DNA from: Bacillota bacterium
Lineage (GTDB): Bacteria; Bacillota; Clostridia; Christensenellales; CAG-138
Assembly (NCBI GenBank): GCA_023390655.1
Contig: JAEWCL010000026.1
Location: forward strand, 62,001 to 126,000
Reading direction: 5' to 3'
Length of the DNA stretch: 64,000 bases
Shown here: in pieces, positions 52,552-61,101 of the stretch
How the letters are laid out: each line of letters begins with the position of its first letter
Numbering within the stretch: position 1 is the first letter of the stretch
Notes under the pieces: generated by a model
The model's input: only the letters and a program-made list of their open reading frames with translations
Database searches by the model: none
Told to the model about the DNA's origin: nothing
Program-made: the position numbers and the translations under genes

Positions 52552-53445
52552 TTATGCAAGCACCTGCATCGCGTGGATGGCGGCCCCGACCACGCCCGCA
52601 TGCTCGTCGCCGGAGGCGGGCACAAGGGTCAGCGCCTCACGCGGGTTAGGAATGCGCAGATTTTCCGCGATGCTCTCTTTGAGGTAATCAAGCGGGAACC
52701 CTTCCATTTCCACAACGCCGCCGCCGAGGATCACATATGCGGGGTCCAAGATCGTGATTTCGGTTGCAATGGCAACGGCAAAGGCATACACAACCTGCCG
52801 CACATCCGCCGACCCGCCGTGCAGGGAAAACAGTTCCGTAATATGGCAGCCGTAGGCGCTTGCAAGCCTCTGGAGCACCCTGCCGCAGGCAAGCAGCTCA
52901 ATACAGCCCTTTTTACCGCAGCCGCAATCCGCGTTTAGCCCCAACACAGGAATATGCCCAAGCTCACACGCAACGCCGTTGCCTCCCTTATATACGCGCC
53001 CGTCGATACACATGGCGTTGCCCAAGCCTGTGCCTAAGAACACGCCGGATATAATCCCGTCCCTGCTTCGCCCGGAGCGGTTGATCTCATATAGGAGAAG
53101 GATGTTGACGTCCTTTTCAATGACAACAGGCAGCTTCAGCCTTGCGCCAAGCGCCTGCACGATTGCAAGGTTCTCAAACCCGCGCACCATAGGCGAGGAA
53201 TACAGCATGGTGCGTTCCTTATCCATCAAAGACGCAAGCGCCATGGAAACGCACAGGATGTTTTCCCGCCCATATTCCTCCAGCAGCGGTTCGATTACGC
53301 CGCTTAAGAACGCGATCTTATCCTCCGCGTCCGAAAGCGCCTGCGTGGGCGTTTTGTGGAAGCAATGGAGCCGCAGCTGCGTATCCACAATGCCATAGCG
53401 CAGATTGGTTCCGCCAATTTCCACACAAACCAAATACTTATCCAA
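52552..53445 (-). CDS. ROK-family sugar kinase, D-allose kinase (AlsK)-like
   Basis: ATP-dependent hexokinase of the ROK family. VEIGGTNLRYGIVD at about 8-21 is the phosphate loop, LGTGLGNAM near 138 the second, ELGHIPV and the zinc-binding CGCGKKGC(IE) near 175-183 are typical, and ILGGGVVEM near 240 matches E. coli AlsK (VILGGGVMDM) closely. The FPLDYLKESI and LVPAS stretches also align with AlsK. Its place in an allose/ribose-type ABC operon supports an aldohexose such as D-allose as substrate. Confidence 0.82.
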   Translation of the reverse strand: MDKYLVCVEIGGTNLRYGIVDTQLRLHCFHKTPTQALSDAEDKIAFLSGVIEPLLEEYGRENILCVSMALASLMDKERTMLYSSPMVRGFENLAIVQALGARLKLPVVIEKDVNILLLYEINRSGRSRDGIISGVFLGTGLGNAMCIDGRVYKGGNGVACELGHIPVLGLNADCGCGKKGCIELLACGRVLQRLASAYGCHITELFSLHGGSADVRQVVYAFAVAIATEITILDPAYVILGGGVVEMEGFPLDYLKESIAENLRIPNPREALTLVPASGDEHAGVVGAAIHAMQVLA

Positions 53446-53466
53446 GACCGTTCGCCCTCCCGGAGG

Positions 53467-54444
53467 TTATGCCTTATTTGCGCTGCCCATCACGTCGATC
53501 TTGTGTTTGTAGAGCTCGGCGAGTATGGGGCGGATTTTCAGAGTAAACACGCGGCTGTCGATTGCCGCGGGGTTTTCCGCAAGGATCTTGCGGGTAAGCG
53601 CCAGGGCGCTGATCCAGCCGTCCGAAGCGATGTTGACCTTGCACACCGCCATCGAAGCCGCGCGCGATACCTGCTCTTCGGGGATGCCGACCGCTGCGTC
53701 AAGCTTGCCGCCATACTGGTTGATCATCTCCACATACTGTGGATCAATGGTGGAAGCGCCGTGCAGCACGATGGGGAACCCGGGCAAGCGCTTCCCGATA
53801 TCCGCAAGGATATCATACCTTAGCTCCGGCAGGGAACCATCCGCATTCGGCTTGAGCTTGACAAGGCCGTGGCAGGTGCCGATGGAAATCGCCAGGCAGT
53901 CCACCCCAGTGCGGTTGACGAATTCTTCTACCATGGAAGGATCGGTATACTGGCTTTCATGGCTGCCCGCATGCCCCTCTTCTTCCGCACCGGAAAGTAC
54001 GCCAAGCTCACCCTCCACGGTAACGTCATGCGCGTGCGCATACTCCACCACTTTTTTCGTCAAAGCGATGTTCTCTTCAAACGGCAATGCGCTGCCGTCG
54101 ATCATGACAGAGGAAAAGCCGCTTTCCACAGCCGCCACGCATTGCTCATACGTCATGCCATGGTCAAGGTGGAGCGCAATCGGCACGCTCCTGCCCTCAT
54201 GCTTTAGCCTGTCCGCGCCGGACTGCGAGATGCGCGCAAGCATCTCATATCCAAGCTGCCGGTGCAGGTTGGGGGACGCAAGAAGGATTACAGGGGACTG
54301 CTTTTCCCCGCATGCGTCCATAATGGCGTTAAACTGCTCGATGGAAACAAAGTTTAAAGCCGGTACCGCATACCCTTCGCGGTACGCTTTTTCAAACATT
54401 GCCCTGGTGTTTTCAAGACCCAGTTCTTTATAATAATACATCAT
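53467..54444 (-). CDS. class II (zinc-dependent) ketose-bisphosphate aldolase
   Basis: Cleaves a ketose 1,6-bisphosphate to dihydroxyacetone phosphate and glyceraldehyde 3-phosphate. Zinc and catalytic residues are visible in ALHLDHGMTYE (near 92), EGELGVLSGAEEEG (near 143), SIGTCHG (near 187) and IVLHGAST (near 227). At 325 residues it is slightly longer than KbaY/GatY. It is encoded between a phosphofructokinase-family gene and a sugar kinase, so the true substrate could be fructose, tagatose or another ketose bisphosphate. Confidence 0.87.
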   Translation of the reverse strand: MMYYYKELGLENTRAMFEKAYREGYAVPALNFVSIEQFNAIMDACGEKQSPVILLASPNLHRQLGYEMLARISQSGADRLKHEGRSVPIALHLDHGMTYEQCVAAVESGFSSVMIDGSALPFEENIALTKKVVEYAHAHDVTVEGELGVLSGAEEEGHAGSHESQYTDPSMVEEFVNRTGVDCLAISIGTCHGLVKLKPNADGSLPELRYDILADIGKRLPGFPIVLHGASTIDPQYVEMINQYGGKLDAAVGIPEEQVSRAASMAVCKVNIASDGWISALALTRKILAENPAAIDSRVFTLKIRPILAELYKHKIDVMGSANKA

Positions 54445-54471
54445 GTTTGCCTTTCCCGCCCATAGAGAGCG

Positions 54472-55668
54472 TCACACCACGTTGAGCCGCAGTTTTGCGT
54501 AGCTTGGAAGCTCCCCTACCAGCGGCTCAATATACTCTAAAAAGCTGTCCTCAATAAAGTTCTGCTCCTTGGTAATGTAGGAAGCAGGCATGGTGCCGTC
54601 CACGCTCGCGGCTTTCTCAATATCAATGAGGCTCTCGCGCACGCTATACGGCCTGCTGCTGATCCGCTCAAGTGTGACAAGCTTGCCGGTAACGCCGCTT
54701 AACGCCTCGCGCACAGCCATTTCGCCAAGCCGAGTCGCCTCCTCTACATCGAGCTTGGACGCCGTGTGCATGCCGCAGCGCTGCATCAGCCCAAGGTCAA
54801 TCCCGCGTACTTTGCATGTGAAGCTCTGCAGAAGGATGTGCGTTAAGTACGGCGTAATGCCGCCCATGTTGAGCGTCGGCTGGTCGGGGCTGTGCAAATT
54901 GTATTCAAACAGGTATTTGCCGTGTTCGTCCCTCACGCCCTCGGCGACAACCGCCATACACTTGCCCTTATGCGCATACACTTCCCCAACGTCCGCAATG
55001 AACTTTTCCGGTCGGAACTGCAGCTCCGGCGTATAAATCAGATCCGGCCCGTTGCCCGCCTTGGCGCAAAGCAGCGTGGAAGCCGCAAGCCAGCCGGTGT
55101 TCCTCCCCATCACTTCAATGACGGTGATGAGGCCCGTATCATACACGCGGATGTCATGCGCCAGCTCCGAAATGGAGATGGCCACATGCCGCGCGGCCGA
55201 AGGGAAGCCCGGCGCGTGGTCAATGCCAGCAATGTCATTGTCCACGGTCTTCGGGATTGCAACTACCTTGCAGTCATACCCCTGCGCTTCCATATACTTT
55301 TGCAGCTTATGGCAGGCACGAAGCGTCCCGTTGCCGCCGTTGTAAAACAAATATCCAACATCATGGCGCGCAAAGTTTTCCAGTACGCGCCTGTAATCCG
55401 TATCGTCCACGTCCGCATCCTGCATGCGGTAACGGCAGGAACCAAACGCCGAAGAGGGCGTCTGCGTCAACAATTTGAGTTCCGCCGGGTCCTCTGCATA
55501 GACGTCGATCAGTTTGCCGCTTAATAGACCCACCGTGCCATGCAGGGCACTGTATAGCTTGCCGATTTTATCCCTGTTCTGCATACAGGCGCTGATCACG
55601 CCGTATGCGGATGCGTTGATCACCGTGGTAGGGCCGCCGGATTGAATATAAACTGCGTTTTTCGTCAA
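54472..55668 (-). CDS. 6-phosphofructokinase family enzyme, ATP or PPi donor unresolved
   Basis: Phosphorylates the C1 of a ketose 6-phosphate. SGGPTTVINAS near residue 10 and GSCRY near 76 line the phosphate site; PKTVDNDIAG near 140 gives catalytic Asp; EVMGRNTGW near 184 binds sugar phosphate. The nucleotide-site loop reads GGNGTL: Asn replaces the usual Asp, and the next residue is Gly, as in ATP enzymes. Lys in PKTVDND is typical of PPi enzymes. The 398-residue length fits the long clostridial group. Confidence 0.85.
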   Translation of the reverse strand: MTKNAVYIQSGGPTTVINASAYGVISACMQNRDKIGKLYSALHGTVGLLSGKLIDVYAEDPAELKLLTQTPSSAFGSCRYRMQDADVDDTDYRRVLENFARHDVGYLFYNGGNGTLRACHKLQKYMEAQGYDCKVVAIPKTVDNDIAGIDHAPGFPSAARHVAISISELAHDIRVYDTGLITVIEVMGRNTGWLAASTLLCAKAGNGPDLIYTPELQFRPEKFIADVGEVYAHKGKCMAVVAEGVRDEHGKYLFEYNLHSPDQPTLNMGGITPYLTHILLQSFTCKVRGIDLGLMQRCGMHTASKLDVEEATRLGEMAVREALSGVTGKLVTLERISSRPYSVRESLIDIEKAASVDGTMPASYITKEQNFIEDSFLEYIEPLVGELPSYAKLRLNVV

Positions 55669-55699
55669 CTACGTTTCCTCCCCAACTGCTCAGACGGCC

Positions 55700-56656
55700 T
55701 TAATGCTGGCGCGCGGCACGGTTGGAGCGGATCGCCTCCAGGAAGACGACCAGCAGCACGAGTACGCCCTGAATGAATTGCTGATAATAGGCGGAAACGC
55801 CCACGAGATCCAGCGCATTCGTAATCAGCCCAACGATGATGACGCCAAGGAACGTGCCCATGATTTTGCCCTTGCCGCCGAAGGTGACGCTGGTGCCGCC
55901 GATAACCGCCGCCATAATGGCCTTCATCTCAAGGTTCGTGCCCACAGTGGAGGGCGCGGAGTTGGTACGGGAGATGAAGATCAGACCCGCGATGGTCGCA
56001 AATACCGAGCAGGCGATGTAGGCAAAGAACAGCACGCGCGTATTCTTGATGCCCGCGACGCGCGCAGCCTCCGGGTTGCCGCCCACGGCGTAGATGTTGC
56101 GCCCCATGATGGTCTTGCTCATAAACAATGCCGCGAGGATATACAGCAGCACAATGAAGATCGCGGGCAACGGGATGCTGCCAAACACCATGCCCTGGCC
56201 GATGACAAGAAAGCCGTCGGGAAGGCCGCTCAAGGTGGTGCCGCGCGAAATGACCGTCTGCAAGCCGCGGGTCATGTTCATCATGGCGAGGGATGCAATC
56301 ATCGGCGGGATGCGCATCACGCCCACCGAGAACGCGTTGATGGCGCCGCAGATACCGGCAATGCCGAGCGCAACCAGGCACGCAAGCCCCCAGTTGAGGC
56401 CGCCTTTCATCAGACTTGCGGATACCCAGACGGAAAACGCCATCACGCCGCCGACGGAAATATCGATGCCGCCGGTGATGATAACCATCGTCATGCCGAT
56501 GGCAGTGATGCCCTGCAGGGAGATGTTCTGCAGGATGTTCATCATGTTTTTCATTTGCAGGAAATAGGGCGTTGCAAAGGACATGACAACCATGGAGAGC
56601 AGAATGATCCCCAGACGCATCCAATCTTCCGCGAAAAATTGCTTTAACGATTTCAT
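55700..56656 (-). CDS. ribose/allose-type ABC transporter permease
   Basis: Inner-membrane subunit (RbsC/AlsC family) of a sugar ABC importer. About eight to ten hydrophobic helices; GMTMVIITGGIDISVGGVMAFS near residue 55 and the cytoplasmic EAA-like GGNPEAARVAGI near 195 are diagnostic. The 318-residue length is normal. It lies 34 bp after the ATPase gene and 31 bp before the phosphofructokinase gene. Confidence 0.92.
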   Translation of the reverse strand: MKSLKQFFAEDWMRLGIILLSMVVMSFATPYFLQMKNMMNILQNISLQGITAIGMTMVIITGGIDISVGGVMAFSVWVSASLMKGGLNWGLACLVALGIAGICGAINAFSVGVMRIPPMIASLAMMNMTRGLQTVISRGTTLSGLPDGFLVIGQGMVFGSIPLPAIFIVLLYILAALFMSKTIMGRNIYAVGGNPEAARVAGIKNTRVLFFAYIACSVFATIAGLIFISRTNSAPSTVGTNLEMKAIMAAVIGGTSVTFGGKGKIMGTFLGVIIVGLITNALDLVGVSAYYQQFIQGVLVLLVVFLEAIRSNRAARQH

Positions 56657-56690
56657 ATCAGGATTCCTCCAAAGTGTTTTAAAAAATGCG

Positions 56691-58184
56691 TCAGCCGATC
56701 AGGCTCAGCAGCTCGTTCTTGCTTGTCTCCGAGGTATTGACGGTTGCATATACCTGCCCTTTTTTGAGGATGATGATCTTGGAGCAGTTTTCCAGCAGCT
56801 CCTCAAGCTCCGAAGAGAAGATCAGCACGCTCGTACCCCTGTTTGCAGCCTCTGCGAGTATCTTGTAAATTTCTGATTTTGCGTAAACATCCACGCCGCG
56901 GGTGGGTTCATCCAGCAGGAAGACCTTGGGGTCGGTCGCAAGACACTTTGCAAGCACGACCTTCTGCTGGTTGCCGCCGGAAAGAGAAACCACCTGCTGT
57001 TCAATACCGGACATCTTGACCGTCATTTCCTTCGAGGTTTTCTCTGCAAACGCTTCCTGCCTGCGTTTATCGATCATGCCAAGGCGCGTGCGCATGGTCT
57101 TGATAATGGAAAGCGTGCTGTTTTCCCGGATGGAAAGCAGCGGAATAAATCCTTCGAGCTTGCGCTCCTCCGTCAAAAGTGCAACCTTGTTTTTGATCAT
57201 CTGGTCGGGCTTGGGTTTTGCGACTTCTTTGCCAAACAGCTCGATGCTGCCCGAATCAAATGCATCCAGCCCGAAGATTGCCCGGGCAATTTCCGTCTTG
57301 CCCGCGCCTAAAAGCCCGCATACGCCGACGATATCGCCGGCCTGTACGGAGAGGTTGATGTCCGCAAATTTGTTTTTTCTGGTCAGGTGCTTGAGTTCCA
57401 AAGCAACGGGCGCATCCGCAGGCACAGCCGCGCGCTTTTGCGCGCGCGCTTCGATCCTCCGGCCCATCATGGCCGTCACAAGATCATCCTTTGTATAGCT
57501 GCCCGCAATGAACAGGCCGTTGTTGACGCCGTCCTTCAATACCGTCACGCGGTCGGAAAGCTGTATGACGTCCTCAAGGAAATGGGAAATAAATATGATG
57601 GACACGCCCTTTGCCTTAACGCGCTCGATGATGCGGAAGAAGTTTTCCTTCTCCTTTTCATTGAGTGACGAAGTGGGCTCATCCAGTACGATGACCTTTG
57701 CTTCCGTGGTCAGCGTTTTTAAAATTTCGATGATCTGCTTTTCCGCCGTGCGCAGGTTCCTGACCGGCGCGTCCGGATCAAGGTCCACCTCCATCATGGC
57801 AAGCAGCTTCCTGGCGTTTTCGGAGGTGGCTTTTTTATCATAAAGCCCCAGGCGGTTGACCGCCCAGTTGCCGATATACATGTTCTCCGCTACCGTCATG
57901 TCTACACAGACGTTGAGTTCCTGATGTACAAACGCAAGGCCGAGCTTTTCCGCGTCCTTGGGATTTTTGACCTGTACGGGCTTGCCGTCTATTTCAATCA
58001 CGCCCGATACGGGATGATGAATGCCGTTGAGAATTTTAATGAGCGTGCTTTTGCCTGCGCCGTTTGCGCCCATGAGCGAGTGCACTTCCCCTTCACGGAG
58101 CTCGAAATCGACATGGTTCAATACCATGTTGCCGGAGAAAGACATGACGATGTCATGCATGCGAACGATAGTTTTTTGACTCAT
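56691..58184 (-). CDS. ribose/allose-type ABC transporter ATP-binding protein
   Basis: A 497-residue duplicated ATPase of the RbsA/AlsA family. The N-terminal half has Walker A GANGAGKST near 39 and Walker B VIVLDEPTSSLN, but its signature is degenerate (NLRTAEKQ). The C-terminal half has GLLGAGKTE, the canonical signature LSGGNQQKV and FLLDEPTRGVD. Asymmetric halves like this are normal for the family. Confidence 0.93.
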   Translation of the reverse strand: MSQKTIVRMHDIVMSFSGNMVLNHVDFELREGEVHSLMGANGAGKSTLIKILNGIHHPVSGVIEIDGKPVQVKNPKDAEKLGLAFVHQELNVCVDMTVAENMYIGNWAVNRLGLYDKKATSENARKLLAMMEVDLDPDAPVRNLRTAEKQIIEILKTLTTEAKVIVLDEPTSSLNEKEKENFFRIIERVKAKGVSIIFISHFLEDVIQLSDRVTVLKDGVNNGLFIAGSYTKDDLVTAMMGRRIEARAQKRAAVPADAPVALELKHLTRKNKFADINLSVQAGDIVGVCGLLGAGKTEIARAIFGLDAFDSGSIELFGKEVAKPKPDQMIKNKVALLTEERKLEGFIPLLSIRENSTLSIIKTMRTRLGMIDKRRQEAFAEKTSKEMTVKMSGIEQQVVSLSGGNQQKVVLAKCLATDPKVFLLDEPTRGVDVYAKSEIYKILAEAANRGTSVLIFSSELEELLENCSKIIILKKGQVYATVNTSETSKNELLSLIG

Positions 58185-58223
58185 TTCTACACCGCCATAC
58201 GCATATTTGTGCCGTCAATAGGT

Positions 58224-58267
58224 AAAAAGGGGAGCTCATACTCTTTTGCAATATGAGCCCCCTTCTT
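58224..58267 (-). terminator. intra-operon hairpin between binding-protein and ATPase genes
   Basis: AAGGGGGCTCATA pairs with TATGAGCTCCCCTT around an 11-nt loop, followed by TTTTT on the minus strand. It probably stops part of the transcripts or protects the binding-protein mRNA, giving more binding protein than ATPase. Confidence 0.75.
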
Positions 58268-58310
58268 CATGCTGGAACCGGGAAATACGCCCGGTCTAAA
58301 CCCGCAGGGG

Positions 58311-59351
58311 TTACTCCATGGAGTCAGCGCCCCAGAGCTTGCCTTCGGATTTCAATTGTTCAAAGTTCTCGCCGGTCACAATGTTGCCGGTGATCAGGAT
58401 GGAAGGTTCGACTTCCTTGCCGTCAAACTTGGCCTTGAGCGCTTCTACAGCGGAAGCCGCCCATGCAAAGGGATCGAGGCCATAAGTCGCATCGATGTTG
58501 CCCTTGACAGCCTGTCCCAATCCGTAGCCGTCGCCATCCACGGAGTAAACGTTGACATGGCCTTCCTGTCCAAGGGGAATGAGTTTGCCGTTCTCCTCAA
58601 GCGCCGTCATAACAGCGGGGAGGATGTAGTCCGTGCAGGAGAAGATGGCGTTGATGTCCGGGTTTGCCTGGAGGTAGTTGGTCACAGCGGCAAGCACGAC
58701 TTCGCTGTCCATTTCGGTAGCGGATTCCGCAACGATGGTGACGTTCGCGGCATCCTTGATGGCGTTCTTGAAGCCTTCGGTACGATTTACGGTAGCGGAG
58801 CTGGAGAGCGGGCCGCCGACGATGAGGACCTTGCCTTCTTTGTCTCCCAAGGTCTTCAAGTACATTTCGCCCATCTGCTGACCGATGAGGAGGTTGTCCG
58901 CTTCAACGGTCGCAAGGGATGTACCCTTTACCTGACGGTCGATCGCGATAACGGGAACGCCCGCTTCTTCGCACTGGCCCATGAGGGTGGAGACGGCTTC
59001 GCCGTCGATCGGGGTGATGACGATGCCATTGACGCCCTTCACCAGCGCGTTCTCAATCTGGGAAATCTGGGTCTCAAGATTGTCGTTGGGATCAAGGATT
59101 TCCGCTTCCCAGCCGAATTCCGCAGCCTTGGCCTTGAAGCCTTCGCTCGCAGCGGTCCAGATGGGGGCGCTTAAGCCCGGGATGGAGTACACAACCTTAA
59201 CCGCATCACCGGCGGGTACTTCTGCGGGGGTTTCCGTTGCAGGGGTAGCTTCGGGCGCTGCGGTTTCGCCAACAGGTGCTGCGGGAGCCGCGCATGCGAC
59301 CGCGCCAAATGCCAGAACGAGGCACAGCAACAGGGCAATGGACTTTTTCAT
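58311..59351 (-). CDS. sugar ABC transporter substrate-binding lipoprotein (RbsB/AlsB-like)
   Basis: A 346-residue periplasmic-binding-protein-fold lipoprotein. Signal peptide at 1-19 with lipobox AVAC, a Pro/Ala/Glu-rich linker to about 50, then the type I fold: VYSIPGLSAPIWTAASEGF, ALVKGVNGIVITPIDG near 115 and PVIAIDRQV near 140. It resembles the ribose/allose/galactose binding proteins. As the first gene of the operon it carries the promoter and operator just upstream and is followed by the internal hairpin. Confidence 0.9.
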   Translation of the reverse strand: MKKSIALLLCLVLAFGAVACAAPAAPVGETAAPEATPATETPAEVPAGDAVKVVYSIPGLSAPIWTAASEGFKAKAAEFGWEAEILDPNDNLETQISQIENALVKGVNGIVITPIDGEAVSTLMGQCEEAGVPVIAIDRQVKGTSLATVEADNLLIGQQMGEMYLKTLGDKEGKVLIVGGPLSSSATVNRTEGFKNAIKDAANVTIVAESATEMDSEVVLAAVTNYLQANPDINAIFSCTDYILPAVMTALEENGKLIPLGQEGHVNVYSVDGDGYGLGQAVKGNIDATYGLDPFAWAASAVEALKAKFDGKEVEPSILITGNIVTGENFEQLKSEGKLWGADSME

Positions 59352-59440
59352 ATTCGTTCTCCTTAAAGATATATTTTTTGCCCATTATCTGGACAAACCT
59401 GAAAACAACACTGCGATAACACTGTGACACACAATTCATA

Positions 59441-59458
59441 ATAATGTCATAACATTAT
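59441..59458. promoter_or_regulatory. operator of the sugar operon (putative GntR site)
   Basis: ATAATGTCATAACATTAT has 7-bp inverted arms around CATA and lies 9 bp downstream of the -10 box. The 14-mer TGTCATAACATTAT within it recurs in the gntR promoter at 60461-60474. Confidence 0.75.
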
Positions 59459-59467
59459 CCTGTTAGA

Positions 59468-59496
59468 ATAATATCATCACGCCCATGTAAAGTCAA
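59468..59496 (-). promoter_or_regulatory. sugar operon promoter
   Basis: Minus strand: TTGACT (59496-59491), 17-bp spacer, TATTAT (59473-59468), followed by the operator across the start point and, farther on, the AAGGAG ribosome binding site of the binding-protein gene. Confidence 0.8.
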
Positions 59497-59540
59497 TGCA
59501 TTTTTATCACCCATCATTTTCCCCATGTAGGCATACAAGT

Positions 59541-59560
59541 GAAGCGTATCCATACGCTTC
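59541..59560. repeat. 20-bp palindrome
   Basis: GAAGCGTAT, CC, ATACGCTTC, in the gap between gntR and the sugar operon. It may be an operator or a tight hairpin; nothing else explains it. Confidence 0.4.
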
Positions 59561-59573
59561 CTTCCCAAAAGAA

Positions 59574-59603
59574 CAAGGGCGGAACCATTTGGCTCCGCCC
59601 TTT
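59574..59603 (-). terminator. gntR terminator-like hairpin
   Basis: Arms AAGGGCGGA and CCGCCCTT (stem extended by flanking pairs) around CCAAATGGTT, followed on the minus strand by GTTCTTTT. It lies about 90 bp after the gntR stop. Confidence 0.6.
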
Positions 59604-59693
59604 ATCTCGGTCAACTGTCAAACGTCTTATGGATGCCACGGCATCCCAGAGGATGGATATTTGCATGGATAAATACACGCGCTTGTTGGGCCC

Positions 59694-60443
59694 TTACGGC
59701 TTTAGGTTCTGTACGTCCAGGTCGGCGCTCAAGTAATACGAATCGCCCCGGTAGTACGCCTGCAAGTATTCACCCGCCCTGTTGTGCTGGTCATACGACA
59801 CACGCTCAATATAAATGAGCGGATCGCCCTTTTTGATATCGAGATACCCCGCCAGCTGTGCATTGGCGACGATGGCGAATATTTTCTGATGCGCATGCTT
59901 CCATACAATGCCGCACTGTTCATTGAGAAACAGGCGCAGCGATGCCTCTGAAAAATCCTGCCCCAGTACCGCCGGGCAGGCGTCGTGTATCAGGTAGGCG
60001 CTCTCCACGCAATGGGGAACATCATTGGCGCAGCGGAGCCGGTTGACATGGATGAGCTTGTCCCCCTCGTTTAGCCCCAGCGCCGCCGCAATGGTCTTGT
60101 TTGCAAGCACGGCTTCGTTTGCAAGCATAGTAGTGGAGGAACGGTATCCGCGCTTTTCCATTTCATTGGAAAAATGCAGCACCTGGCTTAATGTCTGCTC
60201 CAGCTTGGGATTTTGTACATATGTGCCATACCCGCGCCGCTTGACAATCAGCCCTTCATTGGTAAGCATATCCATCGCCTTGCGGACCGTCACGCGGCTG
60301 ATGCCATATTTATGGATCAACTCGCTCTCCGTCGGAAGCAATTCGCCCGGCTTGTATTTCCCTGTTTTGATATCTCGGTAAAGGATATCATACAGCTGAA
60401 AATACAGCTGCGTACGGCCGCTAAAATCCAATACTTCTTCCAT
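59694..60443 (-). CDS. GntR-family (HutC/UTRA type) transcriptional regulator
   Basis: A 249-residue repressor. The N-terminal winged helix-turn-helix (about 1-72) shows ELIHKYGISRVTVRKAMDMLTNEGLIVKRRGYGTYV. A UTRA ligand-binding domain covers about 95-240 with IHVNRLRCAND and GDPLIYIERVSYDQ. It precedes the sugar operon on the same strand, has its own promoter, and a 14-bp operator core occurs in both promoters. A sugar phosphate from the operon is the likely inducer. The start MEEVLDFSG lies 6 nt after GGGG. Confidence 0.88.
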   Translation of the reverse strand: MEEVLDFSGRTQLYFQLYDILYRDIKTGKYKPGELLPTESELIHKYGISRVTVRKAMDMLTNEGLIVKRRGYGTYVQNPKLEQTLSQVLHFSNEMEKRGYRSSTTMLANEAVLANKTIAAALGLNEGDKLIHVNRLRCANDVPHCVESAYLIHDACPAVLGQDFSEASLRLFLNEQCGIVWKHAHQKIFAIVANAQLAGYLDIKKGDPLIYIERVSYDQHNRAGEYLQAYYRGDSYYLSADLDVQNLKP

Positions 60444-60460
60444 ACCATTCCCCATCCTTT

Positions 60461-60476
60461 TGTCATAACATTATGA
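60461..60476. promoter_or_regulatory. gntR operator (autoregulation site)
   Basis: TCATAACATTATGA is a perfect 6-bp-arm palindrome overlapping the -10 box of gntR. The embedded 14-mer TGTCATAACATTAT is identical to that in the sugar operon operator. Confidence 0.75.
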
Positions 60477-60501
60477 TATATACTTCACTTTGTCTTGTCA
60501 A
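60473..60501 (-). promoter_or_regulatory. gntR promoter
   Basis: Perfect TTGACA (60501-60496), 17-bp spacer, TATCAT (60478-60473), overlapping the operator. Confidence 0.8.
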
Positions 60502-60510
60502 CCCCCTTTC

Positions 60511-61101
60511 TTATTCGCACATGGGCCAATCCGATGGCGGACGGAACCCGGTATACGCTTCCAAGTCCTGATCCCCCGCAATTCCGGTAATCCGCCAGTA
60601 TCCCGCCTGCTTGTCAAGCGTGAGCACGGCGGAAACCACCGGCCCCGGGCCTGCGGAGCTCTCTGTGGTAAAAAGCAGATGCCGTATCTGACGTGTTTGC
60701 GTGGGAGACTGTATCAGCGCGGTAGTATACGATTGAATCCAGGGGCTTGACACCCCCGTCACCCACATGGGCGCGCTTGTTTCAAGCTGCTTTTGGTATT
60801 CGCGCTTCAATGCATCGCCCATTACAACGTACTGCTCCGCCGCGCTCCGCTCTTTCAGACCGTTCGCCCAGATATCCGCAGCCTCCTCGGGCGTGCATGC
60901 GCCAATCAATTCCACCGCCCGCAACAGCAGCTCGTTGTGCACTTCATACCGGCTTGGCTCCGATGCATACGCAAATATGGATACGTCCTGATACTCCTCC
61001 CGCATCGCCGCCTGCCCAAAAAGCAGCAGCAATACGCATGTGCCCAGCCCCGCAAGAAGCGTCACCCCTGCTTTGATCCGCATATCAAGGCCTTGCCACA
61101 T
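60511..61101 (-). CDS. membrane-anchored protein of unknown function
   Basis: A 196-residue protein with one N-terminal membrane segment (about 12-30) and an extracytoplasmic domain of about 165 residues. It contains PEEAADIWANGLKERSAAEQYVVM and a C-terminal beta-rich half (PVVSAVLTLDKQAGYWRITGI) typical of small lipid- or wall-associated folds; no catalytic motif is evident. GGAGGGG precedes the chosen ATG. The short gap to the gntR promoter (about 10 bp) argues against co-transcription with gntR. Confidence 0.6.
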   Translation of the reverse strand: MWQGLDMRIKAGVTLLAGLGTCVLLLLFGQAAMREEYQDVSIFAYASEPSRYEVHNELLLRAVELIGACTPEEAADIWANGLKERSAAEQYVVMGDALKREYQKQLETSAPMWVTGVSSPWIQSYTTALIQSPTQTRQIRHLLFTTESSAGPGPVVSAVLTLDKQAGYWRITGIAGDQDLEAYTGFRPPSDWPMCE

